Positions 46,489 through 54,051 of a stretch of 64,000 bases of DNA are shown here, in pieces. Within the stretch, counting starts at the first letter, position 1, and every line of letters starts with the position of its first letter. A program made the position numbers and the translations under genes. The notes beneath the pieces are model-generated. The model was not told the origin of the DNA. It ran no database searches and saw only the letters and a list, made by a program, of their open reading frames with translations. The DNA is from Altibacter sp. HG106 (GTDB lineage: Bacteria; Bacteroidota; Bacteroidia; Flavobacteriales; Flavobacteriaceae): NCBI RefSeq assembly GCF_028561755.1, contig NZ_JAQQTD010000007.1, positions 1 to 64,000 of the forward strand, written 5' to 3'.

Positions 46489-48978
46489 ATGAAACTCCAA
46501 TACCTTACTCTTTTATTACTATCCATTTTCTCTTTAGGGTGTCAAGACATTCAGACATCCAAAACTTCAGGAGCAACATCAGAAAAAGCGCCTACCGATG
46601 TCATGTTTATGCAGCGGGCGTTTCCTTCAGGACAACTTAATACCTCGGCGTATCGGGAAGCCATTGCATGGAAAAAACAACGCAACAGCGAGGCGCCTTC
46701 CGCGGCCGTGTGGGAATTTACAGGACCTACCAATATTGGAGGTCGTATTACCGATATTGAGATCCCTTCCAACAACCCCGATACCTATTATGTTGGGGCG
46801 GCTTCCGGAGGAATTTTTAAAACCACCGATGGGGGTAGCAGTTGGACGCCCATCTTTGATGATCAGGAAATGCTGTCTATTGGCGACATCACCATTTCCG
46901 AAGCGAACAATGATATTGTTTGGGTAGGTACAGGCGAAGTGAATGCCGGAGGAGGTTCTTTAGCCTATGACGGCGATGGGGTATATCAAAGCATCGATGG
47001 CGGCCTTACGTGGCAACCTAAAGGCTTGCCAGATATTGGCAGCGTGGGTAAAATTTTAATAGATCCTAATGACGGAAACACAGTCTTTGTAGGTGCCATG
47101 GGCCCTCTCTTTCGGGATGACGACAATCGCGGCGTGTACCGAACCACTGATGGCGGCACTACCTGGGAGCAGGTATTGTTCATTAGCGATGTGACCGGAG
47201 TGATCGATATGGCCATGCACCCCACCCACGGCGATATTCTATATGCGGCCACCTGGGAGCGCATACGCCGACCGGAATTTAGACAATACGGCGGTGCTAC
47301 TTCCGGAATCTACCGATCACTAAACGGCGGTGATTCCTGGACCGAATTAACCACAGGGCTTCCCTCAGCCCCTACCGATAAAGGACGTATCAGTATTGTG
47401 ATTGCACCTTCTAACCCGGATGTGTTGTACGCGCGCTACGCCAATGCGTCAGGAAGCATTGAGGGGGTGTATCGTAGTAGCGATGGCGGTGATTCCTGGA
47501 CGGAAGTAAATTCGAGTCAGCTGACCAACGTAGGCTTTCACTGGTGGTTTCGTGGAATTTATGTGGATCCTACCGATGAGGACGTGCTGTATAATGTCGA
47601 CTTTGTCGTTGAAAAATCAACCGATGGGGGAAATAACTGGACTGCTTCTTTTCCCGGTGTTCACGTGGATCAGCATGCCATGGCATTTCATCCTAACAAT
47701 TCTGATATCGTGTTACTGGGGAATGACGGCGGTTTTTATAAAAGTTTGAATGGGGGTGCGAGTTGGACGAAGGACGAAACCCTGCCTATAACGCAGTTTT
47801 ATCGCTTCCATGTCGATGCGCAAAACAGTGATAAACGATATGGGGGTGCTCAAGATAATAGCACCATGCGAACTAGTTCCGGCGCTTTGGGAGATTGGAA
47901 TATCATTACGGGAGGAGATGGATTCCAACCCTTAGTCGATCCTACCGATACTAATGTGATTTATGCCTTATCGCAGTATGGCGGACTCGTAAAATCGACA
48001 AATAACGGCGCCTCTTTCAACTTGGTGTTGAACGGCATCGACGGTGCCGATCGGAACAACTGGGATACGCCTATTTGTTTTGATCCCGACAATTCACAAA
48101 CCTTGTATTTTGGTACGAATCGACTGTATCGTACGACAAATGCCGCAAACAATTGGACGGTGATTAGTCCCGATTTAACAAACGGACCGGGCGGAGGAAA
48201 TCTTACTTTTGGAACCCTTACGACCATCGATGTTTCTACGCTGGATAGCAACCGGATTTATACTGGAGCCGACGACGGTACGGTGTTTACAACGCCAGAC
48301 GGTGGGACCACTTGGACTGATATTTCGGCAGGCCTACCGGATCGTTGGGTCACGAAGGTGCTGGCAGATAGAGTGGATGCCAATACAGTATATGTAACGC
48401 TTTCTGGGTATCGATTTGGAGAAGATAACGGTCATGTCTATAAAAGCACCGATGCCGGAGCGACCTGGACAAATATCGGAACCAGCTTACCGGATATCCC
48501 GGTGAATGATATTGTAAAAGATCGTTTTGACAACTTGATCATCGCCACGGATGTGGGCGTTTTTGGAAGTCAGGATGAAGGAACCAATTGGCAGGTATTG
48601 GGAGCGAATATTCCTTCAGTGGTGGTTAATGATATGCATATCGACGAGGCAAACGATCAATTGTATATCGCTACGTATGGTCGGTCGAGCTATCGATTGG
48701 ATTTAAGTTCAGACATATTTTCTGTTTCGGAAGTAGGTACAGCTTCCCCCGTGTTAGCTCCGAACCCTGCTTCGGAACGTACCGTAATTTTCTTTGAGAC
48801 ACCGCGAAGTGGTGTTTGGAAATTATACAACGCAACCGGAACTTTAATTGAGCAGCAAGCCTTTCCGCAGCAAAAAAGTGTAGCGCTCTCTGTGGCAACG
48901 TTGTCGGAAGGAATGTATTATGTGCAAATAGTTTCTTCGGAAGGAACTACGACCCAAAAATTATTGGTATCCCATTAA
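46489..48978 (+). CDS. Asp-box (BNR / sortilin-like) repeat protein with T9SS sorting tail
   Basis: 829 residues. The body (about 80-740) contains about 11 Asp-box motifs of S-x-D-G-G-x-T-W type (KTTDGGSSWTP, QSIDGGLTWQP, RTTDGGTTWEQ, KSTDAGATWTN), which build beta-propellers as in sialidases, VPS10/sortilin and exo-xyloglucanase-like proteins. Only the repeats are diagnostic; catalytic residues are not clear. The C-terminal 75 residues are a T9SS type A sorting domain (APNPASERTVIFF, LSEGMYYVQIVSSEG). The N-terminus has a lipobox-like SLGC, unusual alongside T9SS sorting. folC starts eight bases after the stop. Confidence 0.85.
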   Translation: MKLQYLTLLLLSIFSLGCQDIQTSKTSGATSEKAPTDVMFMQRAFPSGQLNTSAYREAIAWKKQRNSEAPSAAVWEFTGPTNIGGRITDIEIPSNNPDTYYVGAASGGIFKTTDGGSSWTPIFDDQEMLSIGDITISEANNDIVWVGTGEVNAGGGSLAYDGDGVYQSIDGGLTWQPKGLPDIGSVGKILIDPNDGNTVFVGAMGPLFRDDDNRGVYRTTDGGTTWEQVLFISDVTGVIDMAMHPTHGDILYAATWERIRRPEFRQYGGATSGIYRSLNGGDSWTELTTGLPSAPTDKGRISIVIAPSNPDVLYARYANASGSIEGVYRSSDGGDSWTEVNSSQLTNVGFHWWFRGIYVDPTDEDVLYNVDFVVEKSTDGGNNWTASFPGVHVDQHAMAFHPNNSDIVLLGNDGGFYKSLNGGASWTKDETLPITQFYRFHVDAQNSDKRYGGAQDNSTMRTSSGALGDWNIITGGDGFQPLVDPTDTNVIYALSQYGGLVKSTNNGASFNLVLNGIDGADRNNWDTPICFDPDNSQTLYFGTNRLYRTTNAANNWTVISPDLTNGPGGGNLTFGTLTTIDVSTLDSNRIYTGADDGTVFTTPDGGTTWTDISAGLPDRWVTKVLADRVDANTVYVTLSGYRFGEDNGHVYKSTDAGATWTNIGTSLPDIPVNDIVKDRFDNLIIATDVGVFGSQDEGTNWQVLGANIPSVVVNDMHIDEANDQLYIATYGRSSYRLDLSSDIFSVSEVGTASPVLAPNPASERTVIFFETPRSGVWKLYNATGTLIEQQAFPQQKSVALSVATLSEGMYYVQIVSSEGTTTQKLLVSH

Positions 48979-48985
48979 GTAGACT

Positions 48986-50206
48986 GTGAGTAACTATTCT
49001 GAAACGATTGCGTGGCTGTTCAAGCAGTTACCCATGTACCAGCGACAGGGGCAAGTAGCCTATAAAGCCGATTTATCGAATACCCTTGCGCTGATGGACC
49101 ATTTGGAACACCCCCACCACAGCTTTAAAAGCGTTCATGTGGCCGGAACCAATGGAAAAGGTTCTGTGAGTCATATGCTCGCTTCAGTACTGCAAGAAGC
49201 CGGTTATAAGACAGGATTGTACACCTCGCCACACTTAAAGGATTTTCGGGAGCGTATTAAAATTGATGGCGCGATGATTACTGAAGATGAGGTGGCTTCC
49301 TTTGTTCAAAAGCACCAACACTTTTTTGAAGACCAGGCACTTTCATTCTTTGAGATGACGGTGGGCCTGGCCTTTGATTATTTCAGAAAGGAAAACGTGG
49401 ATATCGCCATCGTAGAAGTGGGGATGGGCGGTCGCTTAGACAGTACCAATGTGGTCGTGCCGGAAGTTTCTGTCATTACCAATATTGGTTTAGATCACAC
49501 GCAGTTCTTAGGAAGTTCTATTGCGGCTATTGCTCGAGAAAAAGCAGGGATCATAAAAGAAGGAGTTCCCGTGGTTATTGGAGAAATTCACGAACAATCG
49601 GAACCGGTATTTCAGGAAATAGCGGAAGCCAAACACGCCCCACTGGTTTTTGCAGAACATACCGATTGGCCGAACTATGAGTTGCCACTTAAAGGAACGT
49701 ACCAAAAGAAGAATTTGAAAACCGTATTGGCAACGTTACAATCGTTACGGAATCAAGGATGGAACATTTCCGAAGAACACCTGCAACTGGGGCTTCAGAA
49801 TGTCTTACTAAATACGGGCTTACAAGGAAGGTGGCAGGTGTTGGGAACCGCGCCAACGATCATTTGTGATACGGCGCATAATAGGGAGGGGTTGACGTAT
49901 GTACTACAGCAACTTGCGGAAGAACCCTACGAGCAACTGCATATTGTAATGGGAGTTGTCAATGATAAAGACCTTGATTCAATATTACCCCTCTTTCCGA
50001 AAGCGGCGCACTACTATTTCGCAACACCAGATGTTCCTAGGGGGCTACCAGCTTTGCAATTGCAGGAAATAGCCCAAAGATTTGACCTGCAAGGGGCTGT
50101 ATTCGAGTCGGTTGCAAAAGCGTTAGAAGCGGCGAAAAATGCTGCTCATACCACCGACCTGATCTTCGTAGGCGGGAGTACTTTTACGGTGGCGGAGGTG
50201 GTGTGA
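48986..50206 (+). CDS. folC: Bifunctional folylpolyglutamate synthase / dihydrofolate synthase
   Basis: 406 residues. It adds glutamate to dihydropteroate and then to folates, using ATP, in the cytoplasm. The Mur-ligase-type P-loop is HVAGTNGKGSVSHML (about 51-65). Other marks are YTSPHLKDFRERIKI, FEMTVGLAFDYF, VEVGMGGRLDSTNVV and the C-terminal DTAHNREGL. Start is a GTG at 48986; the GTG fits the alignment and the eight-base gap. It probably shares a transcript with the upstream Asp-box gene. Confidence 0.95.
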   Translation: MSNYSETIAWLFKQLPMYQRQGQVAYKADLSNTLALMDHLEHPHHSFKSVHVAGTNGKGSVSHMLASVLQEAGYKTGLYTSPHLKDFRERIKIDGAMITEDEVASFVQKHQHFFEDQALSFFEMTVGLAFDYFRKENVDIAIVEVGMGGRLDSTNVVVPEVSVITNIGLDHTQFLGSSIAAIAREKAGIIKEGVPVVIGEIHEQSEPVFQEIAEAKHAPLVFAEHTDWPNYELPLKGTYQKKNLKTVLATLQSLRNQGWNISEEHLQLGLQNVLLNTGLQGRWQVLGTAPTIICDTAHNREGLTYVLQQLAEEPYEQLHIVMGVVNDKDLDSILPLFPKAAHYYFATPDVPRGLPALQLQEIAQRFDLQGAVFESVAKALEAAKNAAHTTDLIFVGGSTFTVAEVV

Positions 50207-50223
50207 TATTTTTTACGTATTTG

Positions 50224-50254
50224 TTTGTGGGAAATAAAAACTACCTTATATTTG
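50224..50254 (+). promoter_or_regulatory. Strong consensus promoter of the tRNA-Val(TAC) locus
   Basis: TTTG (50224-50227), 19 bases, then TATATTTG (50247-50254): a full match to the Bacteroidota pattern. Transcription would start near 50261, ten bases before the first, truncated copy of the tRNA 5' end (50271), not before the intact tRNA at 50362. Confidence 0.7.
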
Positions 50255-50270
50255 CATCCGCTAACTGAAA

Positions 50271-50361
50271 GGGCGCGTAGCTTTCTCCTCCGTTCACTAC
50301 GGCGGACAGGCAACTTCGCTACACGCAGTGAAAATTTGAAGTTGGCGAAGTTGACATATTG
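50271..50361 (+). repeat. Truncated tRNA-Val 5' end and 79-bp insert
   Basis: GGGCGCGTAGCT at 50271-50282 repeats exactly the first 12 bases of the tRNA at 50362. The 79 bases between contain an inverted repeat (CAACTTCGC 50311-50319, GCGAAGTTG 50345-50353). This is either a small insertion with target duplication or a decayed first tRNA copy. Confidence 0.7.
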
Positions 50362-50436
50362 GGGCGCGTAGCTCAGTTGGTTCAGAGCACTTGGTTTACA
50401 CCCAAGGGGTCAGGGGTTCGAATCCCTTCGCGCCCA
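50362..50436 (+). tRNA. tRNA-Val(TAC)
   Basis: 75 bases. Acceptor GGGCGCG / CGCGCCC pairs fully, discriminator A, with D-arm GCTCAGTTGGTTCAGAGC, anticodon stem CTTGG / CCAAG and loop TTTACAC (anticodon TAC), and T-arm GGGGTTCGAATCCC. CCA is not encoded. The promoter lies 108 bases upstream of a truncated copy of its 5' end. Confidence 0.95.
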
Positions 50437-50446
50437 CTTCAAACAG

Positions 50447-50474
50447 AATCCCGATGCAGCATTGCATCGGGATT
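50447..50474 (+). terminator. Terminator of tRNA-Val(TAC)
   Basis: A 12-bp perfect stem (AATCCCGATGCA / TGCATCGGGATT) with a GCAT loop and a T-run, 11 bases after the tRNA. Confidence 0.9.
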
Positions 50475-50537
50475 TTTCATTTCAAGCGGTGAGAGCTTGT
50501 TCTCATCCGTGAAGAAATGAAAAATACGATAACTGCG

Positions 50538-50817
50538 AAGCAGTTTAGGGATGATTCTATTTGCAATCGTGGTTTCGCTTCGGTATGTTTTCCGCAGGAA
50601 AAGAATCCCGTATGAAATACGGCTTTTGCTTGCAAATATTATAAAGCCTTGCTACCGTTTCGCTCCTCGCTAAAAAAGTCCATTGGACTTTTTATGAACG
50701 CTCGGCCGTCCTCGCGCCCACTTCAAGCAGAATCCCAATAACGGCAAAGCAGTTTAGGGATGATTCTATTTGCAATCGTGGTTTGGCTTTGGGATGTTTT
50801 CCGAAGGAAAAGAACCC
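50538..50817 (+). repeat. Diverged direct repeats downstream of tRNA-Val(TAC)
   Basis: About 72 bases at 50538-50609 recur at 50747-50817 with few changes (core AAGCAGTTTAGGGATGATTC). Before the second copy, at 50713-50735, sits CGCGCCCACTTCAAGCAGAA, which repeats the 3' end of the tRNA plus its flank (50429). The tRNA tail and its surroundings were thus duplicated, and about 75 bases (including the terminator) were lost from the second copy. A short AAAAAGTCCA / TGGACTTTTT hairpin lies at 50673-50693. The 562 bases 50437-50998 hold no gene. Confidence 0.65.
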
Positions 50818-50998
50818 TAAACCGATTGGATTTTATTCGTAGCTGGGAATTGGAGTATTACAGTAGATCACTCTCCAAGTGCAATTTTTTTTAATAGTTT
50901 CTATGTCTCATATAATCAGATAACTAAAAATTTATTATCTTTAAACGTTAGCTCCCGGTTTTGTCTAACTCCTTATCATGGGAATAAATAATTTTATT

Positions 50999-51181
50999 AT
51001 GAAAAATGCTTTTGCGATAGTGATCCTGCTAATTTTAGCACTCAATGGTTGTTCACCAGAACAGGAACACAGAACAACTTTGTTGCCTGAAGAACGGGAA
51101 AATGTCCAACTTTCAGCTCAAGAAATTCAACTCGCTAGTGAAGCCATTGTAAAAGCCGTTATGGATAGCGATTGTCATTGA
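50999..51181 (+). CDS. Small lipoprotein
   Basis: 60 residues from the ATG at 50999 (MKNAFAIVILLILALNGC). An upstream ATG at 50978 would spoil the signal. Lipobox LNGC, then a short acidic helix (PEERENVQLSAQEIQLASEA). Ends DSDCH. Lies between the two tRNA loci and has its own terminator. No family known; it may be a small envelope lipoprotein. Confidence 0.65.
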   Translation: MKNAFAIVILLILALNGCSPEQEHRTTLLPEERENVQLSAQEIQLASEAIVKAVMDSDCH

Positions 51182-51224
51182 TTCACGCGAAAAAAATTAA
51201 TTAAGATTTCCATTAAATAGTTGC

Positions 51225-51256
51225 ACCGCTGCTAGATTAATAGCTGCGGTTTTTTT
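51225..51256 (+). terminator. Terminator of the small lipoprotein gene
   Basis: ACCGCTGCTA / TAGCTGCGGT with one T-T mismatch, a GATTAA loop and a run of seven T. It ends 20 bases before tRNA-Val(GAC). Confidence 0.8.
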
Positions 51257-51275
51257 ATTTTTAACCCTTCATAAT

Positions 51276-51350
51276 GGGTCATTAACTCAGTTGGTTCAGA
51301 GTGTTACCTTGACAGGGTAGAAGTCACTGGTTCGAATCCAGTATGACCCA
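51276..51350 (+). tRNA. tRNA-Val(GAC)
   Basis: 75 bases. Acceptor GGGTCAT / ATGACCC, discriminator A, D-arm ACTCAGTTGGTTCAGAGT, where A10 pairs with T25 in place of the usual G-C. Anticodon stem TTACC / GGTAG with loop TTGACAG (anticodon GAC). T-arm CTGGTTCGAATCCAG. CCA is not encoded. Confidence 0.95.
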
Positions 51351-51360
51351 CATCAAGCAG

Positions 51361-51390
51361 TCTCCCGGGGAGGTTCTTCCTGGGATTTTT
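51361..51390 (+). terminator. Terminator of tRNA-Val(GAC)
   Basis: TCCCGGGGA / TCCTGGGA stem with one bulge followed by five T, directly after the CATCAAGCAG flank. Confidence 0.6.
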
Positions 51391-51491
51391 CATTTCAGAC
51401 CGTACCGCAACATTGTAATTAAGGGAAAGAAATAAAAAATTCCTAGCTGCCGAAGGCGACTGGGAGGCTATTTGCAGCAATGAGTTTAATT

Positions 51492-51560
51492 GGATCATTA
51501 CAATAATCCATTATGCCCCACATCAAGCAGTCTCCTGGGAAGTCTTTTCCCGGGTTTTTA
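51492..51560 (+). pseudogene. Decayed tRNA-Val(GAC) copy with terminator
   Basis: GGATCATTA (51492-51500) resembles the tRNA start, AATCCATTATGCCCCA (51505-51520) resembles its T-arm and acceptor 3' end, and the following CATCAAGCAGTCTCC (51521-51535) is identical to the tRNA flank. A second hairpin (CCTGGGAA / TTCCCGGG, then T-run to 51560) copies the terminator. The middle of the tRNA is deleted. The 306 bases 51351-51656 contain no other gene. Confidence 0.65.
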
Positions 51561-51656
51561 TTCCTAAAATTTTACTGGAATCGTTGGTAATATTTTTGGT
51601 TTTTCATTGGTAAGAAACCAACTTCCTCCTATCTTTTATACCAAAATCAACACACA

Positions 51657-52634
51657 GTGAATACACTCTTTAAAAGCATCATTAAAGAAGCGGTAAAGCG
51701 GCGGTATCAGAATCATGCTACGAAAGCAACCACCGCATTTATCGAAGAGAAGACCAAGCGAATTGAGATTGAAGTCTCGCACGAGTTGCAAGATTTCTTC
51801 TACATTGTGCTGGGTGTGTTGTCGGCTACCTTCGGATTGCACGGTTTTCTACTACCCAATTCCTTCATTGATGGCGGAGTTACCGGAATTTCCCTGATCA
51901 TTACCGAGTTGTCAGGGATACCGCTACCGCTTTTGATCTTCGGAATCAACCTCCCTTTCATTGCATTGGCTTACGTGGCGGTAAGCAGGCGATTTGCGAT
52001 TAAAAGCATTATCGGTATTTCGCTGCTTTCGTTGTCCTTGTATCTTATCCATTTTGATTCGTTAACCAATGCCCCCATCCTGATCGCTTCTTTTGGCGGA
52101 TTGTTTTTGGGCTTGGGCATCGGTCTCGCCATACGGGGTGGGGCCATTATCGATGGGACCGAGGTGCTCGCTATATACATCAGTAGGAAGTCGAATCTAA
52201 CGGTGGGTAATGTCATTCTTATATTCAACATCGCTATATTTCTAACGGCGGCCTATATCTTTTCCACGGAAATCGCGCTCTACGCCATTCTCACCTATTT
52301 TGCCGCCTCTAAGACCGTGGATTTTGTGATCGACGGGATCGAAGAATTTATGGGAGTGACCATTATTTCTGAAAAACACGAGGAGATACGAAAGGTGCTT
52401 ATTGAAAAACTAGGAAGGGGATGTACGCTGTACAAGGCTCAGAATGGTTTTCCGAAGGAAGGCATTGGTCTGGTAGATACGATGGTGGTCTATACCGTCA
52501 TTACCCGTTTAGAAATGAGTAGATTGCAAACTGAAATTGACAAAGTAGACGAGCAGGCATTTATTATCATGGCTTCTGTAAAAGATGCCAAAGGCGGAAT
52601 GATCAAGAAAAAACCGTTAAAGAAACTACATTAA
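51657..52634 (+). CDS. YitT family membrane protein with DUF2179 domain
   Basis: 325 residues from a GTG at 51657. After a charged N-terminal helix come five or six membrane segments (residues about 45-225; FFYIVLGVLSATFGLHGFL, PLLIFGINLPFIALAYVAV) with GGVTGISLI and RGGAIIDGTEVLAIY typical of YitT proteins. The C-terminal 100 residues are the soluble DUF2179 domain (GRGCTLYKAQNGF). Transport substrate unknown. Ends at a strong bidirectional terminator. Confidence 0.9.
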   Translation: MNTLFKSIIKEAVKRRYQNHATKATTAFIEEKTKRIEIEVSHELQDFFYIVLGVLSATFGLHGFLLPNSFIDGGVTGISLIITELSGIPLPLLIFGINLPFIALAYVAVSRRFAIKSIIGISLLSLSLYLIHFDSLTNAPILIASFGGLFLGLGIGLAIRGGAIIDGTEVLAIYISRKSNLTVGNVILIFNIAIFLTAAYIFSTEIALYAILTYFAASKTVDFVIDGIEEFMGVTIISEKHEEIRKVLIEKLGRGCTLYKAQNGFPKEGIGLVDTMVVYTVITRLEMSRLQTEIDKVDEQAFIIMASVKDAKGGMIKKKPLKKLH

Positions 52635-52654
52635 ACGTTCGAACGCAAAGACAT

Positions 52655-52686
52655 AAAAAAGCCCACGGTGCCGTGGGCTTTTTTGT
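52655..52686. terminator. Bidirectional terminator between yitT-family gene and dps
   Basis: AAAAAAGCCCACGG / CCGTGGGCTTTTTT stem of 14-15 bp with a TG loop, placed between convergent genes. Confidence 0.92.
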
Positions 52687-52700
52687 CATATAGGTGGTGT

Positions 52701-53204
52701 CTACTCTTTTAGGATGCTACTGTTGAGCCGTTCTTTGCCTCGCTTCGTCCAAGCATTCAGCATCCAGCTGGCTTTTTCCAAATACCGAATGTAGGCGCCA
52801 ATCAAATCGATGGTACCTTCATCCCCAGAATCGTCTGCCTTCTTCACAACCTTTTTCATTTGTTCCAGTAGTTTTCCGTGATCCTCGATTAAGCAGTTCA
52901 CCATCTTCTTATCATCAATAAGTGATTTCTCTTCAGTGATGTTTGAGATTTCCAGATAATGACTGTATTTACTCATCGGGTGGAAATTCAGCGTCAGGAT
53001 ACGCTCTGCGATCTCATCAATCTTTTCGCGAGCATCGGTATACAACTCTTCAAATTTCAGATGTAAATCAAAAAAGTTCTCCCCTAAAATATTCCAGTGG
53101 AAATTCCGAAGCTTTTGATAATATAAGTGATAATCTGCCAACAAAATATTGAGTTCCTTAACGGTTGGCTTATGTAATTTTTCTTGTTCTTCTAGATAGT
53201 TCAT
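52701..53204 (-). CDS. dps: Dps family ferritin-like DNA-protection protein
   Basis: 167 residues from the ATG at 53204 (MNYLEEQEK); the frame to 53246 has an unrelated leader. Forms dodecamers that oxidise and store iron and protect DNA from peroxide. Ferroxidase residues are visible in NFHWNILGENFFDLHLKFEELYTD, split here (His, Asp, Glu pattern), and in EKIDEIAERILTL. The C-terminal helix SWMLNAWTKRG matches. Iron and peroxide stress fits the nearby light-repair genes. Confidence 0.9.
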   Translation of the reverse strand: MNYLEEQEKLHKPTVKELNILLADYHLYYQKLRNFHWNILGENFFDLHLKFEELYTDAREKIDEIAERILTLNFHPMSKYSHYLEISNITEEKSLIDDKKMVNCLIEDHGKLLEQMKKVVKKADDSGDEGTIDLIGAYIRYLEKASWMLNAWTKRGKERLNSSILKE

Positions 53205-53347
53205 GTATGCTATATTTGGTAATTTTTCAATGTAAAGATACGTCAATAAACAACTGGAATAAAGTGTTTTAACGCCCTTTAACCGATTTTAGAATTTTCC
53301 TAACGTATAAGAAAACGCAATGCGTGTATTGCTCAAATAAATCGTGC

Positions 53348-53764
53348 CTACGAAGGGTCCGGAAGTTTCTTCCACAATTTATCGGCGGTTAGTTGGAAGG
53401 TGCCCACGTAATCAAATGAACACTCGTCTGGAGCAATTGGAGACAGAAATAAAGCTTCCTTTTTATCGCGGTACAGAAAGTAGGTAGCGCCTACATTGGG
53501 CTCAAATTGAAACCGAGCATTATAGATTAGGTTGTTGTATTCATATTCGTCCCGTAAGGTATCCAATTGCTTTTTGAGGGCGGCAAAGCGGGTTTCCAAT
53601 TGTTTGTTAACTTTCTCAATGTTCCGATTCTTCCAATGCGTAGTATCGGTCGTCGTGATAGCAGGAGCGCCCAGATTGGTGCCATAGGCCTTCAATGAGG
53701 CATCATAGCGTTGTTGCTGCTCATCGTAGACTACCTGATCTGGTTTCTTTTTGTGGCTGCTCAT
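53348..53764 (-). CDS. DUF2452 family protein
   Basis: 138 residues, cytoplasmic. Matches the DUF2452 pattern: PDQVVYDEQQQRYDASLKAYGTN (in parts), NLIYNARFQFEPNVGATYFLY, LSPIAPDECSFDYVGTFQL. Function unknown. Its start overlaps the TIGR03643 gene stop by four bases, making it the last of five genes in the photolyase operon (from 57002). Confidence 0.85.
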   Translation of the reverse strand: MSSHKKKPDQVVYDEQQQRYDASLKAYGTNLGAPAITTTDTTHWKNRNIEKVNKQLETRFAALKKQLDTLRDEYEYNNLIYNARFQFEPNVGATYFLYRDKKEALFLSPIAPDECSFDYVGTFQLTADKLWKKLPDPS

Positions 53765-54051
53765 TTTCGCTTTGCTATTTTATTGTGAGAAATATGTCGC
53801 TGTCGCGAACTTTTAAATCGATTATCGCTTCCTTCAAAGGTACGCAATTTGGCGTGTTTGGTTGCGCGACCTTGAACGCGCTTCCGCCACATGCGAAAGC
53901 TCGAGGCTTTCATCTGTTGGCGCATAAAGGTAATCACTTCGTCTTCGGTCAACCCAAACTGAAACGTGATCGCTTCAAAGGGCGTTCGGTCTTCCCAGGC
54001 CATTTCTATGATCCTGTCTTTCTCTCTCTCGGTAAAATTTTCAGTATGCAT
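53761..54051 (-). CDS. TIGR03643 / DUF2805 family protein
   Basis: 96 residues. The N-terminal half (FTEREKDRIIEMAWEDRTPFEAI, in parts; FGLTEDEVITFMRQQM) matches the DUF2805/TIGR03643 family, helix-turn-helix-like, often found beside cryptochrome/photolyase genes. The tail is strongly basic (KRVQGRATKHAKLR), suggesting nucleic-acid contact. It overlaps the photolyase gene by 11 bases and the DUF2452 gene by four. Confidence 0.85.
   Translation of the reverse strand: MHTENFTEREKDRIIEMAWEDRTPFEAITFQFGLTEDEVITFMRQQMKASSFRMWRKRVQGRATKHAKLRTFEGSDNRFKSSRQRHISHNKIAKRK

Noticed and set aside
50437-50998. A prophage or integrative element attachment site at tRNA-Val(TAC)
   Set aside because: The tRNA 3' end is repeated downstream, as att sites are, but only about 280 bases lie between and there is no integrase or cargo; simple duplication explains it better.
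51304-51498. Minus-strand ORF of 64 codons over tRNA-Val(GAC)
   Set aside because: It is antisense to the tRNA and its end (HTGFEPVTSTLS) is a well-known false protein made from tRNA complement.
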